NCBI GenBank assembly: GCA_014885115.2
Contig: WKLE02000849.1
Coordinates: forward strand, 28,252-50,902
Reading direction: 5' to 3'
DNA from: Asterionellopsis glacialis
Taxonomy: Eukaryota > Bacillariophyta > Plagiogrammaphyceae > Rhaphoneidales > Asterionellopsidaceae
Length of the DNA stretch: 22,651 bases
Of this stretch, positions 1-10,120 are shown one piece after another. The position numbers were made by a program, and so were the translations under genes. The notes under the pieces were generated by a model that made no database searches, was not told the origin of the DNA, and worked only from the letters and a program-made list of their open reading frames with translations. Within the stretch, counting starts at the first letter, position 1. Each line of letters starts with the position of its first letter.

Positions 1-169
1 TTTCTGTATCGGATGCTGATTTTTATTTGTGAATGTTCCTCGAGGTTCTGTAGACTCACCGCCGTTAATTAAAAATATTTGGCTGATTGTAAAAAAATAA
101 TGAAGTCCTCGGAACCGATATATTTCGGTATCGGTATTATACTCAAATAACCTTGAACATTGTATTCAA

Positions 170-241
170 CCAGTACCAGGTACTTGGTACAGCTTTTGTA
201 CATAGTACCTTAATACCGAAGATATACCTACCAGGTACTGG
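170..241. repeat. GTAC-rich nested inverted repeat
   Basis: GTAC occurs six times between 173 and 238. CCAGTACC (170-177) is the exact reverse complement of GGTACTGG (234-241). Inside it, GGTACT (179-184) pairs with AGTACC (204-209), and GTAC (187-190) with GTAC (198-201) around a 7-base loop. The stretch could fold into a nested hairpin. Whether it is a dispersed repeat family cannot be told from one window, but similar clusters occur at 670-712 and in 18700-19290. Confidence 0.5.
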
Positions 242-669
242 AATTGACCATGGTCATGCATTTTATTACCATTTGTCTCACCAAGTAAGTATGATTACTC
301 CGTGCTACTTTGTGTACCTGTTAATGCAAAAGTTTTCCGATTGCGTTGCTGTAGTAGCAGTATTTTTTTTCAAGTTGAAGCATGTTCTGGTTAAGTACCA
401 TACCTTTTACGTAATAAGTAATTACTTCAACCTGTAGGCCAATCATAGTCGGGCATTAAAAACAATGTATCTCGTAAATAAATTACCACATAGGTTCAGG
501 AAGCGACTATTATTTTTTGCTATCGATACAAAAACTTATAAAGAGTATATTATATTATATTTGTATGTCTAATGTACTAGGACCTACCTGTACATCCAAA
601 GTATGGCGAAACAGCACCATCATCCTTGAACCTGTAAATAATTACCCTGTATGGTATATCTGGTCCCGC

Positions 670-712
670 CCTGTAGGGTCCTACACAGGTACTACTGCAG
701 TACTGGTACAGG
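670..712. repeat. GTAC-rich inverted repeat
   Basis: CCTGTA (670-675) is the exact reverse complement of TACAGG (707-712). The interior contains further short complementary words: CCTGT with ACAGG, and GTACT with AGTAC. The style matches the cluster at 170-241. No function is evident. Confidence 0.35.
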
Positions 713-1269
713 TAAGAACGAGTTTGTTTGCATTTTCATAATGTGTATTGATATGATAGTTCGTACGTAGGACTACTAGAGAGTGTCTGTTTCTTTCTTT
801 CTGCGCATTTTTTGTAGAGTTGAGAGGCTGACATCTGAAATTTTTTGGTTACACGTGCGCCAATACATTTCTAGCAAAGTCAACGACAGAAAAGTAGGAT
901 GTACTAACTGTACTTCGTTCTCGTACTGTTGATTGGTTCAAATCTGAAAATTTGACGGAAAAGGGGTCTTGTTCACTGAAAATGGAATTGGTATGTGTTA
1001 TTATACTGGTAAACCCTTTCACTTTTGAGACAGGATTATATTCAAATCATCAAGGTTAAGGGTACCTATAACCTAAGTTGGGTGTTTCGTGTAGTTTGGT
1101 GATTAACGTTAACCCGGGTTGGGTTTTTCGTTGTTTTCCATCTCTGCATAGAAGAAAAAGGCAACATTACAGTAATATTTTTTAAGAAAAAATGAAATTT
1201 AAAAAAAACATGGAGTTGGGTTACAATATGCATGATGAGTAGAAAGGAAAGAAAAACAATAGAGGTTGT

Positions 1270-1470
1270 AATAAACTAATGGTAATTGGCGACACAAAAG
1301 GGCTCCAAAAACCTTTGTTGAAACAACAATATTCATTGTTTCTTCTGGGCTTGCGTTCTTGACACCTGCCCGTCTGATCCATTCATGTATTAAAAACATC
1401 TTCCATCTCTGGTTCAAGACCCCCTTGGGGAATTTGGCATGCTTCACTTTGTTTTGGCACTCTTTAAAGA
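1270..1470 (-). other. Possible exon or gene fragment
   Basis: The minus strand is open from just after a TGA upstream of 1470 to 1199. About the first 65 residues look like protein: mixed charge, amphipathic, including RWKMFLIHEWIRRAG and NASPEETMNIV. After about 1270 the translation turns Cys/Tyr/Phe-rich and loses that look. There is no ATG at its head, only GTG at 1447, and ATG appears only later in frame. It could be one exon of an intron-containing gene, a decayed gene, or chance. I do not recognise the family. Confidence 0.15.
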
Positions 1471-1680
1471 TCAGCAGTACTCACATGAAATTTTATAGTG
1501 TGTGGGATATCCATGAAAACGTCTCTCTGTGGTAGTTCTTTCATTGTTTTTACTGTTTCAGAGGGAAACGCTATTGGTTAGTTGTTTCGAATGTTTGATC
1601 ATTAGTTAAATAATAATTATTGTTACTTTTTTTTGTTCTGTTGAAAGCTTTTTGATTCCGTGTTTTTCCTATCTCTCTGT

Positions 1681-3111
1681 CTAAACACTGAAATCGTGGT
1701 GTCCAACACATAGAGCTGTAGCTAAAATGCCAAAGACCAAGAAGGGTTGTGCGGATGCTTGATATTTGACATCATTTTCAATTGGATCTGGTAACAACAA
1801 GGTAGCTTGAAAGTACATTTGTGGCAAAATCAATGCCAACAAGATGGCAGCATAGATAGGTTCATGAATGGCATACAAGTAGGCAGCAACACCCAATTGT
1901 GTGACAGTCACGGATCCAGCGCAGATCCATTTGGCAGTATCCACGCCAAAGGCAACAGGGAGTGATTGCAAGCCCATTTCACGATCACCTTCAATTGATT
2001 TGAAATCATTGACAATAGCAATACCTAATCCAGCAATTGAATAAAGAACAGGACTGTGCGTGTTCGTAGTGGAGGAGGATTGGTAAATAGAAAAAATAAG
2101 ATGAGTGAGTTCGTCGTTGCAACACAAAGAATTTTAAGACCATGACGTTTTTCAAATTTTAATACCAAAGAAACAGAATCTCGCATAACATTATGAGCAG
2201 GCTTTCTTTCCGACGGCAAATAGTCAACAATAAACTTACAGGACCCAGTAAACAGGCTTATCAAGTGTACCGAATACAGCTTGTCCGCACCACCAGGGTA
2301 AAGAAATGTAACTAGCACCAAGTGCATAGTTACCTGCCCATCCATTTTGCTTCAATTTAAGTGGGGGTGCAGAGTAAATGTAGGAAATCCATGATCCAAA
2401 GATACTCAACAACAATACAGAGGGAATGTCATGTCCAGCCCATACATCAAGTCCGTAAGCGATGCCTAATCCACCCAACAACAAGAACCAAATCTGGAAA
2501 ATAACTTCACCTTCGGAAATGGCACCAGAGGGGATGGGACGGTAGGGTTCATTAATGGCATCAATTTCACGATCATACCAATCATTGATAGTTTGTGTGT
2601 ATCCAGTTAAAAATGGTCCAGCCAAAATCATTGCAACGAATCCCTTGGAGGCATCTGTCAATCCCAACATGATATCACGATCATTAGGGTCAAATGGATT
2701 CCACATCCAATGGTAATTACCAGATGCGGCAGCACCACACATGACACCCCAAACTAATGGAATCCATGTGACTGGCTTGGTAAGTTGAAGACGGATCTTC
2801 CAAATATCAGTTTCAGCAGAGGCACCCTTGACACCTAACAATTGACGTACACCGGCACTACCATCCTCAGCTTCGCTATTAGGCCCATTACTAGATTCCA
2901 ACATGGTGGATGAAATCTTTCCATTGCTACTGGTCTCGGCAAAGGGATAGAAAGTTTTATCAGAAGAAGCAGAATGAATACTCGAAGTTGTCTTGGATGA
3001 TTGAGGCATCATGGCAAGAGAAGAAGTGGGACGAGCAACAAACGCATTGTTGGTCGAGAATCCAGCAACAGATGTTGCGGATAAGATAGTGGCAATAGTT
3101 CCAAGCTTCAT
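1681..3111 (-). CDS. chlG: Chlorophyll synthase, plastid-targeted
   Basis: This enzyme esterifies chlorophyllide a with phytyl (or geranylgeranyl) diphosphate, the last step of chlorophyll a synthesis, in the thylakoid membrane. The product is 414 residues from two exons: 3111-2240 and 2053-1681, with a 186-nt GTAAGT...CAG intron at 2054-2239 splitting codon 291. The UbiA prenyltransferase motifs are present: NDWYDREID (176-184) and NDFKSIEGD (306-314). Other family signatures are LPWWCGQAVFGTL (271-283), GLQSLPVAFG (318-327) and DVKYQASAQPFLV near the end. The start is the ATG at 3111, giving a signal peptide followed by NNAFVARP (21-28), an ASAFAP-like plastid site. About 70 further low-complexity residues precede the conserved core from about residue 100. 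The frame is open upstream of 3111, but I saw no better ATG there. A CCAAT word lies on the same strand at 3343-3339. The identity is secure; the exact presequence cleavage is not. Confidence 0.95.
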
Positions 3112-3892
3112 TATGGATGTAATTTTTGTAAGTTGTTGTGTTCTGGGACCTTGTATTGTTCGAGACAACGCAACAACTACTGCAACAACAATAAAAACGA
3201 GAGATAAGAAAGCGGTGCTAAACCAAGAACCGACCCCACAGCGGAGAAAGAAGCCAGCAGTTGATGTTGGCGACTGACGCAAGATACAGGCCCGTTTACA
3301 TACAATCAGACACAAAAGCAGGGATGAGACGATTTTTGATTGGAAGGTCCCTCCACTTGGAAGAAAGATTCACATTTTTGAATTCGGATCGAATACGAAG
3401 TCCGTCAAACTTCAACTTGTGTGAATCAGACCTCGTAATGGCATTAATTATTTTTTAAATCTGATGAAAACAGACGAGGTCTGTCCCTCGTTTACATTCA
3501 CACCATGTTGACATCTCGGTCTCTCGGTAAAAAAAAATGGCATGACAGAACTGACGAAACCTCTGTTTATTAAAAGCGAGATTAGCTAGAAGGAGCAAAA
3601 GTTTAGTTAGTAGTCTACCTTAGTCTACAACAAGGAGCGAAGGAATTTTGGAGGGATCACAATCAGATCCACCTCAGGTGCATATCGGGGAAAAGAATTG
3701 CATGATATCTTGAAAAAATAAATTCTGTATCGAGTGATTATGCCATAGTAAACTTGGTTGTTCAAATCTTTTTTCTTACACCCAAAGCATTATATTACCC
3801 CTTTAATATAGCTGTAACATGATCATGATACTTTATCATTCCATATACACCTATCTACAGTACATACATACTTAAACTCTCAAGCCTATTCT
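3112..3892. other. Intergenic spacer upstream of chlG
   Basis: This holds the promoter side of chlorophyll synthase (minus strand) and the 3' flank of the next minus-strand gene. I see no TATAAA box for chlG. A CCAAT word on the minus strand at 3343-3339 lies about 230 bases upstream of its ATG. Short open frames here lack coding character. No tRNA fold was seen. Confidence 0.5.
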
Positions 3893-4893
3893 TCAACAAT
3901 GTGTAACCCATCCTTGCAATCCAATCAATTCTAAATGTCTTGCAGGACGCTCCACTTTACTTTTCATTTTCTTTTCGTGCCATTTACGACGTTCTTCATC
4001 TTCCCAATTTTGTTCCCATTCTACACCTGGTAATTTGACTAATTTCGCTACAGCGTTGTCTTGACCTAAAAGTTTCTGAAGTAATGCAATACATGTTACC
4101 TCTTCTACACCACTTGGTCCGTCACTATGAATTGGTGTGAAAAGAAAAACAAAGATAAAACATGGTTCCAATTTTACGTTATTTCTCAAAATAGAAGAAT
4201 AGGACTTTAAATAACAACAGCAACGTACCTTCCGTCAGGTAATGGATGTAATCCATCTGCAACTAATGGAAATCCAGTTAATGCTAACTTGTGTAAATTC
4301 CATATAGCAAGTGTATTCCATGGAGTTGTCCTGCCATTTAATGATACCTTGTCGTCATCACCACCATTTTCATGATAATCATGTCCCGGTAACAACGCTC
4401 CAGCTACAAGCGTTTTGGTGGATGCATCAGCCTTCCCATCCTTACCTACAACCTGATTACATAAAAGTTGTACTGATTCATGTGATGTTTCTGTTTCAGC
4501 TGACACAAACATACATAAATCAACTTTATCCACTGTAGCAATATCTGAGACAAGTATATTTAATGCTGTCACAAATTTACCCCATGGTGAGACAGGTACA
4601 ATTCGAATTTTAGTGGTCGCTGTCGTCGTAGAAGCTCCTGCTTCTGCTGCGCGATCAGCTGATGTTTGAATGACTGTAGGTAAATCATAATTTGGAAATT
4701 TAGGTGTCGCATCTACAGCAAGAACTGCACTTGAAGCTCCACAATTGGATGCAAATTTATAAAATTTCAATACAATTTCATCGTAGCGTTCTTGTGTTGG
4801 TGGTGATTTCGCATTTCCTAAATGCAATCGTGTTGCAACAGCCATAGTGGCAGGGTTGATACTGCTACTGCTGCTAATCATCTTTGGTTCCAT
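3893..4893 (-). CDS. Conserved-looking protein of unknown function
   Basis: The product is 298 residues from two exons: 4893-4229 and 4124-3893, with a 104-nt intron at 4125-4228 (donor GTACGT, acceptor TAG) rejoining the frame as LPDGSDGPSGVEEV. I do not recognise the family. Visible motifs are IRIVPVSPWGKFVTALN, VDLCMFVSAETETS, LVAGALLPGHDY, NGRTTPWNTLAIWNLHKLAL and, after the junction, GVEEVTCIALLQKLLG. The alternation of short hydrophobic strands with these turns suggests an alpha/beta fold, perhaps like nucleotide-sugar glycosyltransferases, but that is a weak inference. The C-terminus is Lys/Glu/Trp-rich and ends GWVTHC. The start is the first in-frame ATG. A hydrophobic in-frame stretch upstream (about 5037-4940) has no ATG and follows a TATA-like box, so I treat it as untranslated. 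It lies in tandem upstream of chlG, 781 bases away. Confidence 0.75.
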
Positions 4894-5037
4894 CGAAATA
4901 ATAGTACGAGAGGGATTGTTGACGGTGTCAGCGATCAAAGTACTACCAGTAATAGTAGGAAACCAAAAGAGAAGAAGCGTTGTAGGTAGCCGCAAGGAGA
5001 GAATGATTATAATAAGATAATGATACAATGAAAGCCG

Positions 5038-5047
5038 CTATAAATAG
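5038..5047 (-). promoter_or_regulatory. TATA-like box for the 298-residue gene
   Basis: CTATTTATAG reads on the minus strand about 145 bases upstream of the ATG at 4893. It would place transcription start near 5010-5020, inside the in-frame hydrophobic stretch that lacks ATG. A second TATATAG word lies about 80 bases further upstream. It is assigned by sequence and position only. Confidence 0.3.
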
Positions 5048-6443
5048 GACGAAGAAATATTTTATATTTCTTGCTTTTTTGCCTTCTTGTATTGACTTTT
5101 TGTTTGAATTTTTTGGCGCTATATAAAGTTATCTTGGCTAAAGCAACAACAAAAAAGAAAAATTGAAATAGGTGGGCTAGATCAGATTGTATGATGCTTT
5201 TGAAGATACCTTTCTTCATGGGATAGGATACCTCTCGTTAGAGGCTACCGTACCTACCTTTCCAGAATCTCCGTATGCACTATTTTATGTAATCTGAAGA
5301 AGGCTCAAAGGGTTAATGGTGGTCTTTTCAGAGATGACGACAACTAACCAGACTATGATGAGATCTTCTTGGTGCCTAGATGGACTCAGTCGTCAGTCTA
5401 TGGTGTAGTGTCTTCTTTGAAAGGCGAGAGGTCGATGCCTTCTCTGTGAAAAGGCACAGATGACGACATTGAACTTGTGATGTGAAACAAAATAATAATA
5501 CTGTAGTGTACAAAGTGATATCCTGTCTAATTAATTAGTTCAAAGTTACCGGTAAAATAACGATATTTTACCCGAAACCTACTCTAGATATGTCACCTGC
5601 CATGCCATTTGTTCTTTTGTCTGTGATAGACATTGTAAGAGTGTTTCGTACCCAATTGTTGAGAAATACAGTAAGTGCTTGTTACTGTATTCCTTTATCG
5701 TATTTTAACTCTATCCCTCTCTGTCGCATAAGTGGACCTCTTTTGCTTCTTTTTTCGCAAGATCGAATTATTTTATGTTTCCTTGTTTCTTGTCGGGTTT
5801 GTGTGTCTTGCCTTCTCTTTTTTTGGTATTCGAATTTTACATGCTTGTAATAAACTATAAAACCTACCGTATGATAGACAATTAGTACCTTCCAGACCAG
5901 ACATGCGTTGGACGAGATTACAAAACTGCATTTATCTCGAATTTCCGTTGCAATTCTAAAATGAGCCAGCCTAGTTCTCGTCGTCGTACGTTGGAGCATG
6001 CATGAGCAACTCCAGTACCAGGGTAAGTCACAATATGAAGAAGAGAGAGCATGTCAGTCCAATTGAGAGAGATTGCTTTCTACCATATAAACAACCTATA
6101 CGAATACTTTGAAGTAGCTTGGAGGGAATGCCAGCGGCTCCTCGTGATCAAAACAATATTCAATCTCTACTAGTCAGTGTATGTAATGTAGGTACCGGTA
6201 CATACAGTAGACTCAAGATTTTTGAGATGCACACATCATAATAACTGTGCTGTTCTCTCGAAAAAGATATCATACCCGGCCGGTACTGTACGCACACACA
6301 AAAACGACCTCTCCTATCCTTCCGAACTCTTCCTCATTTCTCCGCCTGCCAAGCCAATCCCACCCCTCTAAGAGCAATTACTGGAGTGAGTCATTGACTC
6401 TTGCTTCATCTGTTCATTCTCGTTATTACTCTCAGCATTGGGA

Positions 6444-6450
6444 TATAAAA
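6444..6450 (+). promoter_or_regulatory. TATA box of the CaaX-protein gene
   Basis: The sequence TATAAAA lies 115 bases upstream of the ATG at 6565. Transcription starting about 30 bases downstream would exclude the in-frame non-ATG extension back to 6247, so it supports the 6565 start. Confidence 0.4.
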
Positions 6451-6564
6451 AGGTGTCATACTCCCCTTTTTTCCTTGAGTACGCAAAAGCTAAAATCAAA
6501 TCCAAACAAAAACCTTAAAAAAACATCACACCAAAAACAAGTTGATAAGGAAAAAGTAATTGCA

Positions 6565-7710
6565 ATGCCATCTGTTCAAGAAGAATTAGCTGAATTGCGA
6601 AAAAAGGCTGTTACGAAAAGTAAGGCCGACAAACTAAAGGATGCTGATGGATTTGTAAATCCTGAACTAGCTGAAAAGGCCAAACGTGAAAAGCAAGAAC
6701 GTGATCGTGAGGCTAAGAAGGATGCTGCTGACAAATTACATGCGGGTGTCACAGCACTCGACAAGGATACAGAAGTACGATTAACATATAGTCAACATAA
6801 ACAACGTGACTTCTATAAAAAGAAGGAAGCAGCTGAAATATTACAAAATTCAAAAACTGCAAATCGCGATTTTGATTTTATGGTCCAACAGGGAAAAGAA
6901 AAGAAAAATGATAAAAATAAAAAGAAAGAAGCTGCTGAAATATTACATAATTTAAATTCACCCAAAGTTCAGGAGGAACCAGCGGAAGTAAAATCTGAAC
7001 CGGAAGTAGAGACAAAGGAGGAGGCGGCAGCTGATGACAGTGCTCAAGTAGAGACACCGAAGGAAGAAGAGGTTGTTGAAGAGGAAACTGCTACCGAAGA
7101 AAATAGCAAAGATGAGATAAAAGAGGAACCCGAAACGACTGAAGAGAAAGAAATGCCCATTGAGAAGGAAGAAACGTCTGCGGACACAATGCCAGCACCT
7201 GTTGTGCCTACAAGTACCGAGGAGGGGGGGGTGGAAGAACAAGAATCTGTGAAAGAATCACAAAATGAAGAGGGGGTGGTGACTGAAGATCCGCCACCAG
7301 TAGAGGAGGAGGCAGTAGAATCAGTTGATGATTCTGCTGCTGCCAAAAGCGAAGAGCCTTCAGAAGCGAAGGAGGAGCAAGAGTTACCTGCCGTTGTAGA
7401 AGAAACGGTCGAAGTACCAGAAACACAAGATGAAGCAGAAGAAAAAGCGACAAGCGTGGCACCGGAAGAAAAGGAGAAAGCAACGAATGAGGAGGAAAAA
7501 CCATTGCAGTCTGAAAACGTGGCATCTCCGTCTCCTCCTGCAGAGGAACCAAAAAAGGCACCGCCATCGACACCAACCTCTACAAATGGTGCTGCACCGG
7601 CAACTGCTAATAAAACAACAGCAGCCACAACGAAACCCTCATCACAGTCTCGAGGAACAAAGATGCAAGATCCTGAACCAGTACCAGCGGGGTGTTGTAT
7701 CATTCTGTAG
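6565..7710 (+). CDS. Glu/Lys-rich disordered protein with C-terminal CaaX box
   Basis: The product is 381 residues with no intron. The N-terminal part (about 1-130) is Lys/Glu/Ala-rich and probably helical or coiled coil. It contains KKKEAAEIL twice (85-93 and 119-127). Residues 135-330 are very acidic and low complexity, and 330-370 are Pro/Thr/Ala-rich. The last five residues are CCIIL. The final four form a CaaX box with Leu in the X position, which in known systems directs geranylgeranylation. The preceding Cys could be palmitoylated. There is no GTPase domain, so it is not a Ras/Rho protein. The architecture resembles animal paralemmin (coiled coil, acidic disorder, lipidated CaaX end), but I see no sequence evidence of homology. 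The start is the only in-frame ATG; the frame extends back to a GTG at 6247, but a TATA box lies between. I infer a membrane-anchored scaffold of unknown role. Confidence 0.8.
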   Translation: MPSVQEELAELRKKAVTKSKADKLKDADGFVNPELAEKAKREKQERDREAKKDAADKLHAGVTALDKDTEVRLTYSQHKQRDFYKKKEAAEILQNSKTANRDFDFMVQQGKEKKNDKNKKKEAAEILHNLNSPKVQEEPAEVKSEPEVETKEEAAADDSAQVETPKEEEVVEEETATEENSKDEIKEEPETTEEKEMPIEKEETSADTMPAPVVPTSTEEGGVEEQESVKESQNEEGVVTEDPPPVEEEAVESVDDSAAAKSEEPSEAKEEQELPAVVEETVEVPETQDEAEEKATSVAPEEKEKATNEEEKPLQSENVASPSPPAEEPKKAPPSTPTSTNGAAPATANKTTAATTKPSSQSRGTKMQDPEPVPAGCCIIL

Positions 7711-8377
7711 TTACTGAGAGTGATGGTAGACACACGCATGAAATATGAGCTTTTCGGAAACAGAAATAGACACACTCCAGTACAAAGCATTGCAGTGCAT
7801 GTTCTGTATGTTTTGTATGATGAGCAGTGAGTATCCTGCGGTTTTGATTGGTTGTCATTGTTTTAAATATTATTATTTGCCCGCATGAGCAGTTGACATT
7901 AACAAAGAAAGTTGAAAAAAAGAAAAAAATCAAAGAAAAAGAGAGAGAGAAGTTATGGAAGGCAAGAAAAGCAAGTTTTTAGGTATTGAATTCTTATATG
8001 TTTAAATTAATATTTTTATTGGTATCAACATAGGAGTTCATGTTCAAACTAACTATAATGAATCCCATTTCAAAGCATATTTAGGTATCAGCAAGATCAC
8101 AAATCTTATTTACTTTAGCGTATGCATCCAAGCACTCAGGCTAGTAGTTTGTTGCCATGCTAGAGGTAGGAGCTGCTAGAGGCATAGTGTTTCTTATTGT
8201 CAAAGACTGCTGATTCTTACAATGCCTCTCATGTGATTGGTATTGGCCATGTTGACCTTATCATTATGGAATACTTCATACTGTAATTTTTGCCATCCTA
8301 AATCATCATCCTACAAACACTACAAAAGGATTTCTTTGTATTGTGCTGTTCTCTACATATGACTTAGTGTGGTGTGA

Positions 8378-8440
8378 ACAACAGCCTGTCTGTTGTAGGG
8401 TACAACCTGACCCTTCAGAAGGGCCCTCCTCTAGCCTACA
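8378..8440. repeat. Adjacent hairpins
   Basis: ACAACAG (8378-8384) and CTGTTGT (8390-8396) form a perfect 7-bp stem with a 5-base loop. It overlaps TGTAGG (8394-8399), which pairs with CCTACA (8435-8440) around an inner CCCTT/AAGGG stem (8411-8423), with 11 bases on each side. They may be remnants of a small palindromic element. The 11-base word TAGTGTGGTGT just upstream (8365-8375) recurs at 9260-9270. Confidence 0.3.
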
Positions 8441-10106
8441 CTGGCATTATCCATTTGTACTTGATTAAATAGCAGTTGTCCAGATTCTAGAGAGAGGACT
8501 ATATATCATAAGTGAAGAAGGATTTCTCCTTAAGTACTTAATAGTTATTTCTCTTTGCTGAAGTTGTAAATTTCTGACTCTGTATGGCATTTGTCTTTTT
8601 TTAATTTCCATCCTTAATGGTTTGAAGTAATATGAACAACTTGTTCTGGCTTATAAATCTTTATATACAGCAGGAACTGAAGTGATTGTGAACGGGCTGC
8701 AGGTAGCAGACAGGGTGCCTGTTATCTGATGCTTTCTTGTACATCCTACCTAGTAGCCTGCCTTGAGTGATATATGTAGCTTCTTCAAGGAAATTATATC
8801 ATTTCATTCTTTCTTCTAAAGGGAGTTTATTGATTTTCTCATTTTGGGGGTAAATAAGAAACTCTCATTCTTGTAAAAAACATCGTTCTCATCATATATT
8901 TCAAAAATATTCCATGTCAAACTTAGATTTCAATTTGAGAGAGGAGAAACTAGATTTTAGCCATCAAAATTTGGAATTGAAGCAGCATGAATATCCCTTT
9001 TTGTGGCAGTTGTTTCCTCTGATGAACCACTTCTTTTGATAGGTACATTTTATAGTCCTCTACAGTAGAAACATTTTATCTGTCACTCTGTTTTAACTGA
9101 AACTAGATTTTGCTAACCATTCCTTTGGCACAACAGCTAGTACTATCACTTTTAACTAGAGACTATACTACCAAACTGCTTAACCATGGTGTTGGTATAA
9201 TACCTGCTTTCACCTTTCATATCTGGACTCCTCTTTAGCAAGTTCTTTGCTATCTCACCTAGTGTGGTGTACTATTAAGCTTTTTTATACTAGCAGTATC
9301 TTTATTATGTCAAAGACAAATATCCAATTGTAATCCAGAATTTCTCAAATCTTGTTGGAATGATTTTGTTTCCCACAATTGCTATTCTTTTGCCCATATC
9401 AAAATAGTTTTTTTTCTATTTTTTCATGAGTTGCATCTCTCATCTCTCATGTCATAGTAATTTCTGGAGATGTCAAGAAGAGACTTCAGAAAAACCCTGC
9501 TGCTGTTTTTTTTTCCAAAAAAAAACAATCTACAGCCACCAATAAAAAGCTGGTAAATACATGTATCTACTATCTTTATCATTATACAGTTTGTTTCTAT
9601 ATAGTCTCTCTCTTTCTTTCCTCTTCAATAGAATCAAGAATCACAGTGGTGTTGCCATATCTCACCCACATATACCCACAGAGAGGGATATAGGCTAAGC
9701 TCTGTCAGTGAATATATGTCAAATACATACTTTATCTCCTCTGGTGCTATTTTTCTAGTTCTTCCCTTCAATATGGTATAATCTTTTCATATATTATAGT
9801 ACCATTACTGGAAATAATAAAATAAATGCACATCCAGCAGTTTGTTATCTGAGCTGATACCAGAGACTGAAATACTAGGCTCTTTGGAGGTATTTGGAGA
9901 AAGAAGTTATTGTTTCTTAAAAAGGTAGGCAATATTAGAGGTCATTAAGTGTGTATAGCCTTTTTTCTGTAAAATGCCCTATATTGACAACTTTGCATTC
10001 AAAACATCTAGAGCTGGGTTTATTTCTTTGAGTTTTTAAGGACTGTCATGAGAGGTGGATAATCTTTTTTGGGGTCATGAGAACTGCTAGTAGCTAGGAC
10101 ACCTAG

Positions 10107-10120
10107 GTAGTGTACACTAC
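10107..10120. repeat. Perfect 14-bp palindrome
   Basis: GTAGTGTACACTAC equals its own reverse complement and has GTAC at its centre. It sits in the CpG-free part of the gene-free region. No function is evident. Confidence 0.4.

Larger units (their letters stand above)
1..1680. other. Intergenic region, no convincing gene
   Basis: No reading frame here has an ATG start and protein-like composition over a useful length. The stretch is AT-rich with an ordinary CpG level (8 CpG in the first 180 bases). It holds two GTAC-rich palindromic clusters, near 170-241 and 670-712, and one protein-like open stretch on the minus strand near 1270-1470; these are listed separately. The chlorophyll synthase stop lies at the right border, so the last part is that gene's 3' flank. 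Confidence 0.6.
4894..6564. other. Intergenic region between divergent genes
   Basis: This carries the promoters of the minus-strand gene at 4893 and the plus-strand gene at 6565. TATA-like words lie at 5038-5047 (minus) and 6444-6450 (plus). An 86-codon ATG frame at 5590-5850 is hydrophobic, Cys/Phe/Leu-rich and overlapped by an equally open antisense frame, so I do not call it a gene. A 6-bp stem-loop (TGCCTT / AAGGCA) lies near 5435-5457. GTAC/GGTACC words recur around 5250, 6015, 6190 and 6280. Confidence 0.5.

Noticed and set aside
153..437. 94-codon frame near the left edge
   Set aside because: It begins with TTG, runs through the GTAC palindrome cluster and has no protein-like pattern.
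1400..1425. GGTTCAAGACC, a tRNA B-box-like word (similar words near 931, 3383 and 16756)
   Set aside because: No A box at the right distance and no cloverleaf stems could be drawn.
5590..5850. 86-codon ATG frame, hydrophobic
   Set aside because: Its composition follows a T-rich tract, the antisense frame is equally open, and no recognisable family or signal architecture is present.
6247..6564. 106-residue N-terminal extension of the CaaX protein
   Set aside because: It needs a GTG start, contains no ATG and spans a TATA box; its composition also differs from the rest of the protein.
7044..7790. 248-codon minus-strand frame, Ser/Val/Phe-rich, antisense to the CaaX gene
   Set aside because: It is the mirror of GAA/GAG-rich coding sequence, which reads as TTC/CTC on the other strand. 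It has no domain and overlaps a better gene.
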